A stretch of 52,050 nucleotides of DNA from an uncultured Flavobacteriaceae bacterium (GTDB taxonomy: Bacteria; Bacteroidota; Bacteroidia; Flavobacteriales; Flavobacteriaceae): the NCBI GenBank assembly GCA_913048115.1, contig CAJWVI010000010.1, positions 1 to 52,050 on the forward strand. Reading direction: 5' to 3'. How positions within the stretch are numbered: the stretch's first letter is position 1; the number at the start of each line of letters is the position of its first letter. The translations under genes were made by a program, and so were the position numbers. Of this stretch, positions 34,916 to 45,550 are shown piece by piece. Under the pieces are notes generated by a model that searched no databases, was not told the origin of the DNA, and saw nothing but the letters and a program-made list of their open reading frames with translations.

Positions 34916-37706
34916 CTAAAAGGGTTTTAGGGCTAAGGGTAACTTTAAAACGTATTTTTTGATCATAGTTACTAAATCCAGGTTCCCAACCTAAACTTGA
35001 ATACATCGGGAAATATACTTCAAAATAGTCTTGTACTAAATTAATACGTATGCCAGAGTCATACACAGCCTTTGTGCCCGTATTTGTATTGTGCACCAAT
35101 GCTGCATCTGCATAGACCAAAATCCAGCGCCAAATATTTGTACTGGCATTGATACTTGTCATCCAGCTATTGGCAAAGTCTGTCTCTAGCTTAGATTTAA
35201 AACCTCCTTCGGCAACAATAAGTTGTTGGCTAAACAAGCCAGCATCTTCACTACGGCCATAATAATCATAATCAAATAAATAATCTGTAGGGCGGTCTAG
35301 CGCAAAACTAAAAAAGTCATCTGTTTTTTTTGTATCGTTAAACAAAAATGCCCCAGAAAATAGTCTTACATTAATTTGCCGATTATTTTCAAATAGTTTT
35401 CTGTAATCAAGAGTAAGGGAGATTTTACTAAAATTACTAGAGATTTGATAATCTACAACCCCCCTGTAATAGTTAATTAAATTAGGGTTGCTGTATACGT
35501 AACTCACATTAAAAACACTGTAGTTAGGATCTTGCTCTGGGTTGTTAGGGTTAGCATCTCTCGACACATTAACATTACGCAAATTAATATATTGCTTTTC
35601 ATTATTTCTAATATCCTCATTTCTAAATGCAAAAGTCATGTAAGGGGTAAACCTCTTGTAAAATAAACCAGTATCATAACTGTAATAGTTTCCAGATAGC
35701 CCATAGCGTACGCTCCTAAGGGTGCCTTTTTCAATTTGGTTTGTGTATCGTATGCTTCCACTACCAATAAGGCTTTTAGAGGTAAAGCCATACTGCGGCG
35801 ATAGTTTATAATGAAGTGCCTTTGGCAGTACTGTTTTATTATACAGTTTCATACCCGTGGTAAAACCATCATACAGGTTATATTCAAAAACAGGCATAAA
35901 AAACAATTGGTTAAAGCGGTGGTCTTGCACATCCTGAAATAATCTTAACTGGATAGGCCTGTTAAGAAGCCTTCCAAAACGTTTGCTATTATTACGCCTA
36001 TTAAATTCTGTAATATGCCCTTGTTGATTTAGCTCCAAGCGAGCAAGATCCTTTGCCGGTACTGTAATTACGCCAATGCTATCTATTGGCGCAGACCATT
36101 TTTTAAATAAAACTCCTCCATTTTCATCGCTACCGGAGATAGAAACAGGCAACACATTGTCTTTTTTATTTATAATAGTAACCGCTATTGAGTCTCCTAT
36201 TTTTGATGTTCTTTTAATTTTAAAATCAATGGTGCTGCGATTATGCACATAGTCGTTGAAAAACCAATCAACATTTAGAGCTGTAGAGGCCTTAATGATT
36301 TCTTTAAAATCTTCTGGAGTAGCAGGTTTTAGTTTGTATTTTTTGTAAAACTCTTTAATACGTGCATCTAGAGCGCTATGTGTTAAGAAATCATTTAGGT
36401 ATTGTAATCCTTTCCCCGCATAGTAATCATTAGCGATTTTCTTATTAAACTTTGTTAAAGAGTCTCTAGAGGTGCTAAGGGGTTGATGTATGTTATTGCG
36501 CGCCATATTAAGATACAGCAGCGAGTATTGATCATTAAATTCTAGGTCTGAAATATGAGCCCATCGAATCACCCAAAAGTTACTAAGACTCCCCAAAGCC
36601 TTCATGTTTGGATAATATGTGTTTACATACTGTATTAGTAGATGAACCTGTATAGCTCCTATGAGCCAAGCATCTTTTCTGGGGTGCAGTAGTAGGGTGT
36701 TTTCTAAATAAGTCCTAGACATGGTCTTAAACGCAGCAAGATCATACTCAAAGCCATTGGGGAAGGGACTCAAAAAACTAGGCAATTGATTTAAACCATA
36801 AACAGGATTGTTTTTATTTTCTTGATCACTAACTACAATTTTCTTAAATGGATAGGCTCCAATTTTATCATCAAGAAAATAAACCATTCGGTCTAGAAAA
36901 ATTGCCCGCATGGTAGGTTTCACCTTAGATTGGTAGATGTTACTTTGTACCTCCACCTTATCGGTTACAACCCTCTCAAAAAAGGAATTCTTTCCTAAAA
37001 AAATAGGTGCGTTGATACGCTCATCTCCAGTGAGTGTAATTGTTTTGGCACCATTTAAAATACGGGTGTTAACCACATCAAGCCCTGTGCTAAGGCTAAA
37101 GGCCTCTGGCATGGTTAAAGTTATAGCAAAGCTAGTTGGAGCTTGATACAAGTCATTAGCATTTTTATTGCTATACACCTGCCATGTTTTATCATATACT
37201 GCAGGAGCAATGTACCAATACCGTAGCTTGTAGTTTCCTTTTTTGTCTACACCGTATCGTGTAAATGTGTCATCTGCAACCCGCAAAGAATAAGTAAAAT
37301 TAACTCTAAAACTACCACCATTTACTATTGATTTAGAGGGGATTACATATAATATATCAACTTCAGACCCGCGATTCCACAACAGTGTATTACCTAGATC
37401 ATCAACCACGTCTTTAATTGTAGTTCTGCCTCTTTCACTATCTTTCTTAAAGTGAAAAGAACTCACATAATTTTCTTCAAGGCGAATGCCTAGTGGTGTT
37501 TTCTTTTCACTAAAGCTGTTTGCCCAGTCATGAAAATAAATAGTGTCTAGTGTCTTGCCACTGCTGTTCTCAAAAAGTACCTGTTGCTGTATCTCTAAAG
37601 TATGATTGGCATCATCTAATTGCCCATCAATAGTAATGCTGTGTTGAGACCAAAGCGGGAGGCTAACAACAAATAACAAAAAAAATATGTAGTTTTTTTT
37701 AATCAA
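34890..37706 (-). CDS. M1 peptidase-like protein without HEXXH, fused to outer-membrane barrel
   Basis: The protein has 938 residues with a signal peptide (IFFLLFVVSLPLWSQ). Residues about 20-500 resemble the gluzincin/M1 aminopeptidase fold (N-terminal beta domain, then helices). The expected HEXXH zinc motif is missing: the corresponding helix reads DAWLIGAIQVHLLIQYV, so peptidase activity is unlikely. From about residue 600 the chain is a string of amphipathic strands (YKLSPQYGFTSKSLIGSGSI, then many more) ending in LLGLFTREWY, as in an outer-membrane barrel. The TTG start overlaps the TGA of the gene before it (TTGA), and no other Met precedes the signal peptide. Coupled to a secreted nuclease-like gene. 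Function unknown. Confidence 0.75.
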   Translation of the reverse strand: MIKKNYIFFLLFVVSLPLWSQHSITIDGQLDDANHTLEIQQQVLFENSSGKTLDTIYFHDWANSFSEKKTPLGIRLEENYVSSFHFKKDSERGRTTIKDVVDDLGNTLLWNRGSEVDILYVIPSKSIVNGGSFRVNFTYSLRVADDTFTRYGVDKKGNYKLRYWYIAPAVYDKTWQVYSNKNANDLYQAPTSFAITLTMPEAFSLSTGLDVVNTRILNGAKTITLTGDERINAPIFLGKNSFFERVVTDKVEVQSNIYQSKVKPTMRAIFLDRMVYFLDDKIGAYPFKKIVVSDQENKNNPVYGLNQLPSFLSPFPNGFEYDLAAFKTMSRTYLENTLLLHPRKDAWLIGAIQVHLLIQYVNTYYPNMKALGSLSNFWVIRWAHISDLEFNDQYSLLYLNMARNNIHQPLSTSRDSLTKFNKKIANDYYAGKGLQYLNDFLTHSALDARIKEFYKKYKLKPATPEDFKEIIKASTALNVDWFFNDYVHNRSTIDFKIKRTSKIGDSIAVTIINKKDNVLPVSISGSDENGGVLFKKWSAPIDSIGVITVPAKDLARLELNQQGHITEFNRRNNSKRFGRLLNRPIQLRLFQDVQDHRFNQLFFMPVFEYNLYDGFTTGMKLYNKTVLPKALHYKLSPQYGFTSKSLIGSGSIRYTNQIEKGTLRSVRYGLSGNYYSYDTGLFYKRFTPYMTFAFRNEDIRNNEKQYINLRNVNVSRDANPNNPEQDPNYSVFNVSYVYSNPNLINYYRGVVDYQISSNFSKISLTLDYRKLFENNRQINVRLFSGAFLFNDTKKTDDFFSFALDRPTDYLFDYDYYGRSEDAGLFSQQLIVAEGGFKSKLETDFANSWMTSINASTNIWRWILVYADAALVHNTNTGTKAVYDSGIRINLVQDYFEVYFPMYSSLGWEPGFSNYDQKIRFKVTLSPKTLLGLFTREWY

Positions 37707-38941
37707 AAAGTCTTCACAAATTTTAATGTTTGTTTTGTGTACTGGTTTGTAATATAATAGATGCCTCTGGCTAGTTGAGAAACCTTGATGGCTGTAGTGT
37801 TTGTATTTGCATCAAAACCTAGCATCTCTTGCCCCATAGTATTGTATATACTAAAGTGCCTGTGTTGCAGGTCTATCTGTGGTGTAAAAAGAGTAAGTAC
37901 ATTAGATACCAGAGTGCTTTTTAATGAAAAGGGTTGTACCACGGTTTGATCTGCCCTTTCTAAAAACACAATTTCTTGATCTGTTTCAAGCTCCATAACC
38001 ACTGGTAAATGATCACTCATATTATATAGATCATCTCGTACTAATTGGTTAAAGACTCCTCCACAATTTATATCATTAATGTTGTTATTGTAGCAGTTTC
38101 CATTATTTCCATAGGCTTTATATGTATTGTCTTTGTAGTGTAGGTTGTTATCTGTCATGATGTTTTGAGATACCATGATAAAATCAAACCGATCATCAAG
38201 ACCACCACCAGCGCCTCCTCCAAACCCAGAAGAGCTGATACGGGTACTTTGGGTATGTATAGATTTAAAATCTTCATTGTTGTTCCAAGCCCCTGGAGTA
38301 TCTATAGGGTCTGCCATGACAATATTATTAGTATCATCTAGTATTTCAATATAAGCAGGCTCTGTAGAGGTGTATAAATTAAAGTCTCCCGCAAATAATA
38401 CATAGGCATCTTCTGGAAGTTGTTCTGTATCATTAACAAAGGCCTCAACCATAGAAAGTCTTAATTGTTGGTTTGCGCTTCCTTGACTTGATTTTAAGTG
38501 GGTTACGTAGGCATAGATGCGTATTGGGTTTATTTCTTGGTCAACCGTGTTTAACAACAAAGTATATTTATTGATGTCCCTTACGGGGGTGTTTACAATT
38601 TCTGTATTTTCTAACACAAACATATCATTTCTGTAAAACAATGCCTGTTGTAAGTCCCCACCACCAGATTGATTGTCAAAATAGGGAGCAGCACTGTAGA
38701 GTGTTCCATCACTATTGAGACCTGTATTTAAAATAATATCTGCACCTTCTTGATTTTGTAATTCACAAACCATAAAAATGTCGGGTTCATAGTCTTGTAA
38801 AATGTCTTGTAAAAGATAAATCCTGTTGGGGTTTAGCTCTGGGAAATCTAGGACATTATAAAACATAGTCTTTATGGTATTTTGTGCAATGCATGAAATA
38901 CTAAAAAGCAATATCGAAGTAAAAAGCAAATAATTACGCAT
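37703..38941 (-). CDS. Secreted endonuclease/exonuclease/phosphatase-family protein with T9SS signal
   Basis: The 412-residue protein has a signal peptide (LFSISCIAQ, to about residue 19). Residues 20-320 fit the EEP fold: MFYNVLDF, DIFMVCELQNQEG (metal Glu), LFAGDFNLYTS (catalytic Asp and Asn) and SDHLPVVME (catalytic Asp-His). The C-terminal 75 residues are a type A T9SS sorting domain (FSIYNTMGQEM ... LARGIYYITNQ). It is therefore secreted and may act on DNA, RNA or a phosphoester such as a lipid head group. The stop overlaps the start of the M1-like barrel gene by 4 nt. Confidence 0.85.
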   Translation of the reverse strand: MRNYLLFTSILLFSISCIAQNTIKTMFYNVLDFPELNPNRIYLLQDILQDYEPDIFMVCELQNQEGADIILNTGLNSDGTLYSAAPYFDNQSGGGDLQQALFYRNDMFVLENTEIVNTPVRDINKYTLLLNTVDQEINPIRIYAYVTHLKSSQGSANQQLRLSMVEAFVNDTEQLPEDAYVLFAGDFNLYTSTEPAYIEILDDTNNIVMADPIDTPGAWNNNEDFKSIHTQSTRISSSGFGGGAGGGLDDRFDFIMVSQNIMTDNNLHYKDNTYKAYGNNGNCYNNNINDINCGGVFNQLVRDDLYNMSDHLPVVMELETDQEIVFLERADQTVVQPFSLKSTLVSNVLTLFTPQIDLQHRHFSIYNTMGQEMLGFDANTNTTAIKVSQLARGIYYITNQYTKQTLKFVKTF

Positions 38942-38962
38942 ATAACTGGGGAGTTCTTTAAA

Positions 38963-39649
38963 TTAAAAGTTTGGACTAAAGTTGTTTTTATTATAAAAGT
39001 TATTTAATATAGTAAGCACCTCATCTTCTGTATCTACAACATGTACCATGTCTAGATCTTTTGGGCTAATATTACCTTCTTCCAGCAATGTATTTTCAAC
39101 CCATTCCATCAAGCCACTCCAAAATGACCTACCCACCAAAATCAAAGGAAATTTATCTATTTTATTGGTTTGAATCAAGGTAAAGGCCTCAAAAAACTCA
39201 TCTAGTGTTCCAAAGCCTCCAGGCATTACTACAAAGCCCTGTGAGTATTTTACAAACATCACTTTGCGAACAAAAAAGTAATCAAAATCAATGCTTTTGT
39301 CACTATCTATATAAGGGTTGTCATGTTGTTCAAAGGGTAGAGTGATGTTTAATCCCACAGAGGTACCACCTGCTAGGTGAGCTCCCTTGTTACCTGCTTC
39401 CATAATTCCAGGACCACCACCAGTAATAACACCATAGCCGCTTTCTGTGATTCGTTTTGCAATACTTTCTGCTAGTTTGTAGTATTTGTTATCTGGTTTG
39501 GTACGTGCAGAACCAAATATAGAAACACAAGGCCCAATGCGGCTCATCTTCTCATAGCCGTTCACAAATTCACCCATGATTTTAAAAATCGCCCAGGAGT
39601 CATTTGTTTTTTGTTCGTTCCAGTTTTTATGATTTAGTTCAGGTCTCAT
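38963..39649 (-). CDS. LOG-family protein (nucleoside 5'-monophosphate phosphoribohydrolase-like)
   Basis: The 228-residue cytosolic protein carries ITGGGPGIMEAGNKGA and MPGGFGTLDEFFEA, the two signatures of the LOG family (Rossmann fold, often named TIGR00730). Family members release adenine-type bases from nucleoside monophosphates, first known in cytokinin activation. The bacterial role is likely purine salvage or stress-related. It sits between uvrA and the nuclease-like gene with short gaps, all on the minus strand. Confidence 0.9.
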   Translation of the reverse strand: MRPELNHKNWNEQKTNDSWAIFKIMGEFVNGYEKMSRIGPCVSIFGSARTKPDNKYYKLAESIAKRITESGYGVITGGGPGIMEAGNKGAHLAGGTSVGLNITLPFEQHDNPYIDSDKSIDFDYFFVRKVMFVKYSQGFVVMPGGFGTLDEFFEAFTLIQTNKIDKFPLILVGRSFWSGLMEWVENTLLEEGNISPKDLDMVHVVDTEDEVLTILNNFYNKNNFSPNF

Positions 39650-39723
39650 TTATTATGTATTAAAAATTAGTAGTGCTTGATTATTCCACCATAAATCAAA
39701 GTACATATTTACCTTGATACTCG

Positions 39724-42561
39724 CTACTTATTTTGTAATTCTTTCTTTAAAAACTTTGCAGTAAACCCTTTGTTCTTTTTTATAATGTCTTCTGGAGTAC
39801 CTGTTGCCATTACAGACCCTCCACTTTTACCACCCTCAGGACCAATGTCTATAATGTAATCTACGGTCTTTATAACATCAAGGTTATGCTCTATAATTAA
39901 AACAGTATTGCCTTTATTTACCAAGCTTTGTAACACAACCATTAATACGCTAATATCTTCAAAGTGCAATCCTGTAGTAGGTTCATCTAGAATATAAAAG
40001 GTATTTCCTGTATCTCGCTTTGATAGTTCTGTGGCTAATTTAATACGCTGGGCCTCACCGCCAGAGAGGGTAGTAGACTGTTGCCCTAGGGTAATGTATC
40101 CTAGTCCTACATCGCGTATGGTTTTTAGCTTTCTATATATCTTAGGGATAAGTTCAAAGAAATCACAGGCTTCATTAATGGTCATTTCTAAGACGTCATA
40201 AATAGATTTTCCTTTGTAGCGTATCTCTAGAGTTTCTCTATTAAAGCGTTTTTTCTGACAGGTCTCACACGCTACATATACATCTGGCAAGAAGTTCATT
40301 TCTATAACCCTTAAACCACCGCCTCTACAGGTCTCACATCTGCCACCTTGTACATTAAAACTAAACCTTCCTGGTTTGTAACCACGTATCAATGCCTCAG
40401 GAACCTTTGCAAACAAGCTTCGTATCTCAGAAAACACTCCTGTATAGGTTGCTGGGTTGGAGCGCGGTGTTCTACCAATAGGTGATTGGTTGATGTCTAT
40501 TACCTTATCTAGGTGCTCAAGACCTTTAATTTTTTTATACGGCATAGGTACTTTAACCCCATTAAAGAAATGTGCGTTTAAAATAGGGTAGAGTGTTTCA
40601 TTGATAAGTGTAGATTTTCCACTCCCAGAGACGCCTGTAACACCTATCATTAAGCCTAAAGGCATCTTGATGCTTACATTTTTAAGATTGTTCCCTGTGG
40701 CTCCTGTGAGGTTTAAGGTATGCCCATTGCCTTTTCTTCGCACTGCAGGAATTTCAATTTTTTTAGTTCCGTTTAAATATTGCGCTGTCAGGGTATTGTG
40801 TTTTAAAATTTCAGAAGGCGTACCCTCGCTTACAATTTCTCCACCAAACTTTCCTGCAGCAGGACCAATATCTATAACATAGTCTGCATGTTCTATCATG
40901 TCTTTATCGTGTTCTACCACTATGACAGAGTTTCCAATATCTCTCAAGGAAATAAGAGATTGTATTAACTTTTCGTTATCGCGTTGATGTAGGCCAATGC
41001 TAGGTTCATCTAGAATGTACAATACACCCACAAGTTGAGAGCCAATTTGTGTAGCCAGTCTAATGCGCTGGGCTTCTCCACCAGATAAGGATTTAGAACT
41101 TCTATCTAGTGCCAAATAAGTAAGACCAACATCTATTAGAAACTGCAGCCTTGTTTTAACTTCTTTTACAATTTCACTAGCAATTTTAAGTTGGGTGTCA
41201 CTAAGATGATTTTCTACATCATCAAACCATGCTGCCAACTCCACAATATCCATGTGGGCTAGCTCTGCTATGTTTTTTCCATGAACCTTAAAATTTAAAG
41301 ATTCTTTGCGCAGCCTACTTCCTTGGCAATCTGGACAGGCAATTTTATCCATATATTCTTTTGCCCATCTTTTTAAAGATGTGGTTTCGCTGTCATCATA
41401 GGTGGTTTGTATAAAGTGAACCACACCCTCAAAATCTATTTTATAATTGCGGGTAATCCCTAAGGTCTTAGACTGCAAATCAAAAGAGTCGTTACCACCA
41501 TAAAAGATAAGTTCTTTGGCCTCTTCTGAGATGCTCTTAAAGGCATCTGTTAGCTTAAAGTTAAAGCGTTGGGCGATGAGTTCTAATTGCTTGAATATCC
41601 AATTATTTTTCTGTGGCCCGTGGGGCGCTAATGCTCCGTTTTTAATCGATAGTGAGGTGTCTGGCACCACTTTGTCTATATTTACCTTGTGCAAACTACC
41701 TAGGCCTTTACAGGTAGGGCACATGCCTTTTGGAGAATTAAATGAAAAGTTATTAGGCTCAGGGTTAGGGTAGGAAATACCGCTTTGTGGGCACATGAGT
41801 GACCTACTAAAATAACGGGCTGTATTGGTATCATTGTCTAATACCATTAGCACATCATCTCCTTGGTACATCGCAGTTACAATGCTCTCTGTGAGGCGTT
41901 TGTCATTATCAATGTCATCACTAATTTTTAACCGATCAATTACCGTTTCTATGTCGTGCATTTTGTAACGGTCTATTTTCATACCCTTTACAATATCACG
42001 TACTTCACCATCTACGCGAACCTTTAAAAACCCTTGCTTTGCAATTTGCTCAAAAAGTTCTCTATAGTGTCCTTTTCTAGATCTAACAATAGGAGCTAGG
42101 ATGCTCACTTTTTTATCCTTAAATTCAGATAAGATGAGGTTCTTAATTTGCTCATCACTATAACTCACCATCTTCTTGCCAGTATTGTAGCTATAGGCAT
42201 CACTTCCACGGGCGAAAAGGAGTCTTAAGAAATCATAAATCTCTGTAATGGTACCAACGGTAGAGCGTGGGCTCTTGCTTGTTGTTTTCTGCTCAATAGC
42301 AATTACTGGAGACAGACCATCTATTTTGTCTACATCTGGACGTTCTAGATTGCCTAAAAACTGTCTAGCATAGGCAGAAAATGTTTCTATGTAACGGCGT
42401 TGTCCTTCTGCATAAATAGTATCAAAAGCCAAGGAAGATTTACCACTTCCTGAAAGTCCCGTAATTACAACCAGTTTGTCTCTAGGGATAGAAACATCTA
42501 TATTTTTTAAGTTGTGAACTCTAGCGCCCATAACTTCTATACTAGCCAAATTTTTTGCCAT
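39724..42561 (-). CDS. uvrA: UvrA, excinuclease ABC subunit A
   Basis: The 945-residue DNA damage-recognition ATPase of nucleotide excision repair works with UvrB and UvrC. The first Walker A is [14 protein letters not shown] (about residue 35) and the second is [12 protein letters not shown] (about 640). Two ABC signatures, [13 protein letters not shown] and [13 protein letters not shown], and both linked Walker B motifs ([18 protein letters not shown]) are present. Zinc-finger cysteines occur in CPTCKG, CPDCQG, CETCRGG and CETCQK. The ATG at 42561 is chosen; the TTG at 42570 would only add three residues. Length is normal for the family. Confidence 0.98.
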   Translation of the reverse strand: MAKNLASIEVMGARVHNLKNIDVSIPRDKLVVITGLSGSGKSSLAFDTIYAEGQRRYIETFSAYARQFLGNLERPDVDKIDGLSPVIAIEQKTTSKSPRSTVGTITEIYDFLRLLFARGSDAYSYNTGKKMVSYSDEQIKNLILSEFKDKKVSILAPIVRSRKGHYRELFEQIAKQGFLKVRVDGEVRDIVKGMKIDRYKMHDIETVIDRLKISDDIDNDKRLTESIVTAMYQGDDVLMVLDNDTNTARYFSRSLMCPQSGISYPNPEPNNFSFNSPKGMCPTCKGLGSLHKVNIDKVVPDTSLSIKNGALAPHGPQKNNWIFKQLELIAQRFNFKLTDAFKSISEEAKELIFYGGNDSFDLQSKTLGITRNYKIDFEGVVHFIQTTYDDSETTSLKRWAKEYMDKIACPDCQGSRLRKESLNFKVHGKNIAELAHMDIVELAAWFDDVENHLSDTQLKIASEIVKEVKTRLQFLIDVGLTYLALDRSSKSLSGGEAQRIRLATQIGSQLVGVLYILDEPSIGLHQRDNEKLIQSLISLRDIGNSVIVVEHDKDMIEHADYVIDIGPAAGKFGGEIVSEGTPSEILKHNTLTAQYLNGTKKIEIPAVRRKGNGHTLNLTGATGNNLKNVSIKMPLGLMIGVTGVSGSGKSTLINETLYPILNAHFFNGVKVPMPYKKIKGLEHLDKVIDINQSPIGRTPRSNPATYTGVFSEIRSLFAKVPEALIRGYKPGRFSFNVQGGRCETCRGGGLRVIEMNFLPDVYVACETCQKKRFNRETLEIRYKGKSIYDVLEMTINEACDFFELIPKIYRKLKTIRDVGLGYITLGQQSTTLSGGEAQRIKLATELSKRDTGNTFYILDEPTTGLHFEDISVLMVVLQSLVNKGNTVLIIEHNLDVIKTVDYIIDIGPEGGKSGGSVMATGTPEDIIKKNKGFTAKFLKKELQNK

Positions 42562-42650
42562 AGTTTGCAAAGGTACTCAAAGTCTATGAAAATTTAGGGG
42601 CTAGGGCTGTCTGTGAAATGTTAATTGTTTTATATAGTTTGTACCTAAAA

Positions 42651-43664
42651 TTAACTATCGGCACTCCTAGTAAGAAATGGCAGTGCAGAAATTATAATAA
42701 AAAAAAGTGCGCTAATAACAAAAGAAAAGCTACAAATAAGTATGATGGCAGGAAGTTGAAATAATACACTTACCAAAGGCAATAACACCCCTATTGTTGC
42801 CAAACAAGCAAATAGGATGTAAACAAGTTGTAATGACCTAGAGAGCCCACTTTGTTTGTTGCTCTGAGCCTCATAAAGCTTTGGAATTAGATTTTTGTTA
42901 ATGTATTCTCCAAACTTAGAAAGAAACACATCATTAAAAGATGAATCCTCAAAGCTTATTGGATCAACAATAGTTGCCAAGCTCATAATTTTGTCTTGAT
43001 GTCTCTCATGCAATGCATCAAGATGTAATGCTTTTTTAAAATCTCCAAATTTATATCCAAAGTTGTACCACAGTCCAGAACCTGTATTATGTTCTAACCA
43101 TTTTTCTAAAATACCTGGATTATACTGTGAAGGATAGACAATCGATTTTGGAAGGTTTTTTTGTTTGGGTTCTGTGTAGAGCAATGATTTTAACTCTAGA
43201 TACAATGTTTCTGTTTCATCATAGCCTTTCTTTTCTTCAAGGAACTCTATGGCAAGCTTAGACTTTCCTTTGTAGAATTCTTTAACATCAAAAAAGCTAA
43301 GGCCTTCAAACTCATCATCAATAAATGTTTTAACGCCAGGTAGCCAAATTTTACTTGTAAAGAGAATTTCTATTATTTTACGAGCTGCATTCATTTTCTC
43401 TACCAATACATGAAGCTGGCTATTACTAGTAATTTCAATAGCCTTGATTCCAAAAATACGATACACGATATATGCAAATATTACAATTGAAGTAATGCCA
43501 CTAATACCGATAAGTAATGGAGCTAGATTTTGTAATAATTCAAGAAAAGCTGGGGTAGCATCTATTTTTTGATCTAAGAAGTACACCATAGAAATGCACA
43601 GAGCGCTTGAAAACACAAGTGGTATCAAGGTAGTGTAATGTAAAGAATAGGTTCTTTTGCTCAT
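42651..43664 (-). CDS. Four-helix membrane protein, function unknown
   Basis: The protein has 337 residues from ATG 43664; a GTG at 43694 would add ten residues. Two helices lie at about residues 12-30 and 42-68 (APLLIGISGITSIVIFAYIV), then a soluble region of about 200 residues with many charged residues, then two helices at the C-terminus (VYILFACLATIGVLLPLVSV and the next). The pattern recalls small cytosolic domains held by paired hairpins. I do not recognise the family. It is preceded by the ggt gene on the same strand at a gap of about 170 nt, so it may have its own promoter. Confidence 0.65.
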   Translation of the reverse strand: MSKRTYSLHYTTLIPLVFSSALCISMVYFLDQKIDATPAFLELLQNLAPLLIGISGITSIVIFAYIVYRIFGIKAIEITSNSQLHVLVEKMNAARKIIEILFTSKIWLPGVKTFIDDEFEGLSFFDVKEFYKGKSKLAIEFLEEKKGYDETETLYLELKSLLYTEPKQKNLPKSIVYPSQYNPGILEKWLEHNTGSGLWYNFGYKFGDFKKALHLDALHERHQDKIMSLATIVDPISFEDSSFNDVFLSKFGEYINKNLIPKLYEAQSNKQSGLSRSLQLVYILFACLATIGVLLPLVSVLFQLPAIILICSFSFVISALFFIIISALPFLTRSADS

Positions 43665-43837
43665 CTTAAAATAAATACAAATACCTAAAAACACCTTCAG
43701 ATTATTAGTCTATAGCTAGTTAGGTTTTTTAAACAATGACAAATTTACGCTATTATGTAGTACAAATCCTACAGTTTTGAGTTTAATTATAATTTAACTA
43801 ATATTTTAATTATTGACATGATGTTTAATGTGAAGTG

Positions 43838-45550
43838 CTAGAAGCCTACAGCGGTATCATCTCCTCTTTTATCTGCGCCTGCTTCTAGAGCACCACTTGG
43901 GAGTACCCGTATGCCATCTACCTTACCAATTAAGGCGGTACTTTCTTGATCTACGGTGTAGCCTTTTTGTTCTAATTCTTTTAGTATTTGGGTATTAAAG
44001 CCATGTGTTTCAAACTTTACGACATCTGGCAACCATTGATGATGAAACCTAGGGGCGTTTACAGCTTCTTGCATAGACATATCAAACTCATATACATTCA
44101 ATATAGTTTGCAAAACAGAGGTAATAATGGTAGACCCTCCCGGAGTACCTAGGGTCATCCAAAGTGCTCCGTCTTTTTCTACCAAAGTTGGTGTCATGGA
44201 GCTTAACATCCTTTTTTGCGGTGCAATAGCATTGGCATCTCCACCAATAAGCCCAAACAAATTAGGCGTTCCTGGTTTTGCACTAAAATCATCCATTTCA
44301 TTATTTAAAAAGAACCCTAGCTCTTTGCTGTATACTTTTGAACCAAAGCTAGCATTTAAGGTCGTGGTAACCGCTATTGCATTTCCGAAGGAGTCAACAA
44401 TAGAGTAGTGTGTGGTTTCTAAGCTTTCATATCCAGGAATGGTTCCATGTTTAATATCTTTAGAGACTGTTGCCAAGTCAAAAGAAAAGTTCTCCATTCT
44501 TTTAGTCAAATACGCATCATTTAATAAAGAGTCTACCGGGATGTTTATAAAGTCTGGATCTCCTAAATAATGGCTTCTATCTGCATAAGCTCTTCGCGAG
44601 GCCTCAGTAAGTACTTGAATTGTCTTGGTATTGTTATGACCATAATCTGCAATAGGAAAATTGGCTGTTGTTTTGAGAATTTGCGCCATACAAATACCAC
44701 CGCTAGAAGGAGGTGACATAGAAATGATACGCATGTCTTTGTAGTCAAAGACAACTGGGTTACGCCATTTTGCCTTATATAGCGCGAGATCTTTCAAGCT
44801 TATAATGCCTCCTTTGTTTTTAATGAACGCTACAAGGGTTTGTGCAATAGCTCCTTTATAAAAAGCATCTCTACCCTTATCAGAGATTTTCTGTAAGGTA
44901 CGAGCTAGGGCCTCATTTTTAAAAAGATCGCCTGCAGTAAATTGTTTTGTGTAGATAGAGTTTTCTTGGTTTACTTCTTTAAAAATAGGGCGGTAGGTAT
45001 TAAATTGTTTCGCTTGATTATCGGTAAGTTTAAACCCATTTTTTGCCAATAAAATTACAGGAGCTAAAATAGTCTGTATTGGCAAAGTGCCAAATTTTTC
45101 ATGTGCTTTAAAAATACCGGCAATGGTTCCAGGAACACCCACGGCCAAGACTCCTGTTTTACTCATTTCTGTAAGGTAGGTATCTGCTTTATCAAGATAC
45201 ATTTGCTTGTAGGCTTTTAAAGGTGCTTTTTCTCTATAATCTAAAGCGCCTGTAAGGCCATCATGGGTTCTGTAAACCATAAAGCCACCGCCTCCTAAGT
45301 TTCCTGCATTTGGATAGCAAACGGCTAATGCCATCTCTGTAGCTACCATGGCGTCAAAGGCATTCCCGCCTTGTTGCATGATGTCGCTTCCAATTTTTGA
45401 AGCTTCTTCTCTGGCAGATACCACCATAGCGTTTTGTGTAACCAAACCCATTAAAGCCGTTGTTTTGTTTGAAACATTAGTTCTTTTGGTATCACATTGA
45501 CAAAATAACAAGATCAAAAATATGGATAAGAAAGGGAATGTTTTTTTCAT
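43838..45550 (-). CDS. ggt: Gamma-glutamyltransferase
   Basis: The 570-residue enzyme of glutathione breakdown and gamma-glutamyl transfer is made as a precursor that cuts itself into two chains. The catalytic Thr begins the small chain at TTHYSIVDSFGNAIAVT, and GSTIITSVLQT, LTEASRRAYADRSHYLGD and NEMDDFS are typical. The N-terminus (LSIFLILLFCQC) is a signal peptide; cysteines near its end could be lipidated, though the lipobox is not canonical. It overlaps the ACP phosphodiesterase gene by 4 nt (ATGA), so the two are translationally coupled. Confidence 0.95.
   Translation of the reverse strand: MKKTFPFLSIFLILLFCQCDTKRTNVSNKTTALMGLVTQNAMVVSAREEASKIGSDIMQQGGNAFDAMVATEMALAVCYPNAGNLGGGGFMVYRTHDGLTGALDYREKAPLKAYKQMYLDKADTYLTEMSKTGVLAVGVPGTIAGIFKAHEKFGTLPIQTILAPVILLAKNGFKLTDNQAKQFNTYRPIFKEVNQENSIYTKQFTAGDLFKNEALARTLQKISDKGRDAFYKGAIAQTLVAFIKNKGGIISLKDLALYKAKWRNPVVFDYKDMRIISMSPPSSGGICMAQILKTTANFPIADYGHNNTKTIQVLTEASRRAYADRSHYLGDPDFINIPVDSLLNDAYLTKRMENFSFDLATVSKDIKHGTIPGYESLETTHYSIVDSFGNAIAVTTTLNASFGSKVYSKELGFFLNNEMDDFSAKPGTPNLFGLIGGDANAIAPQKRMLSSMTPTLVEKDGALWMTLGTPGGSTIITSVLQTILNVYEFDMSMQEAVNAPRFHHQWLPDVVKFETHGFNTQILKELEQKGYTVDQESTALIGKVDGIRVLPSGALEAGADKRGDDTAVGF

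Noticed and set aside
34890-37706. Calling this gene an active aminopeptidase N
   Set aside because: No HEXXH motif with downstream Glu exists anywhere in the chain.
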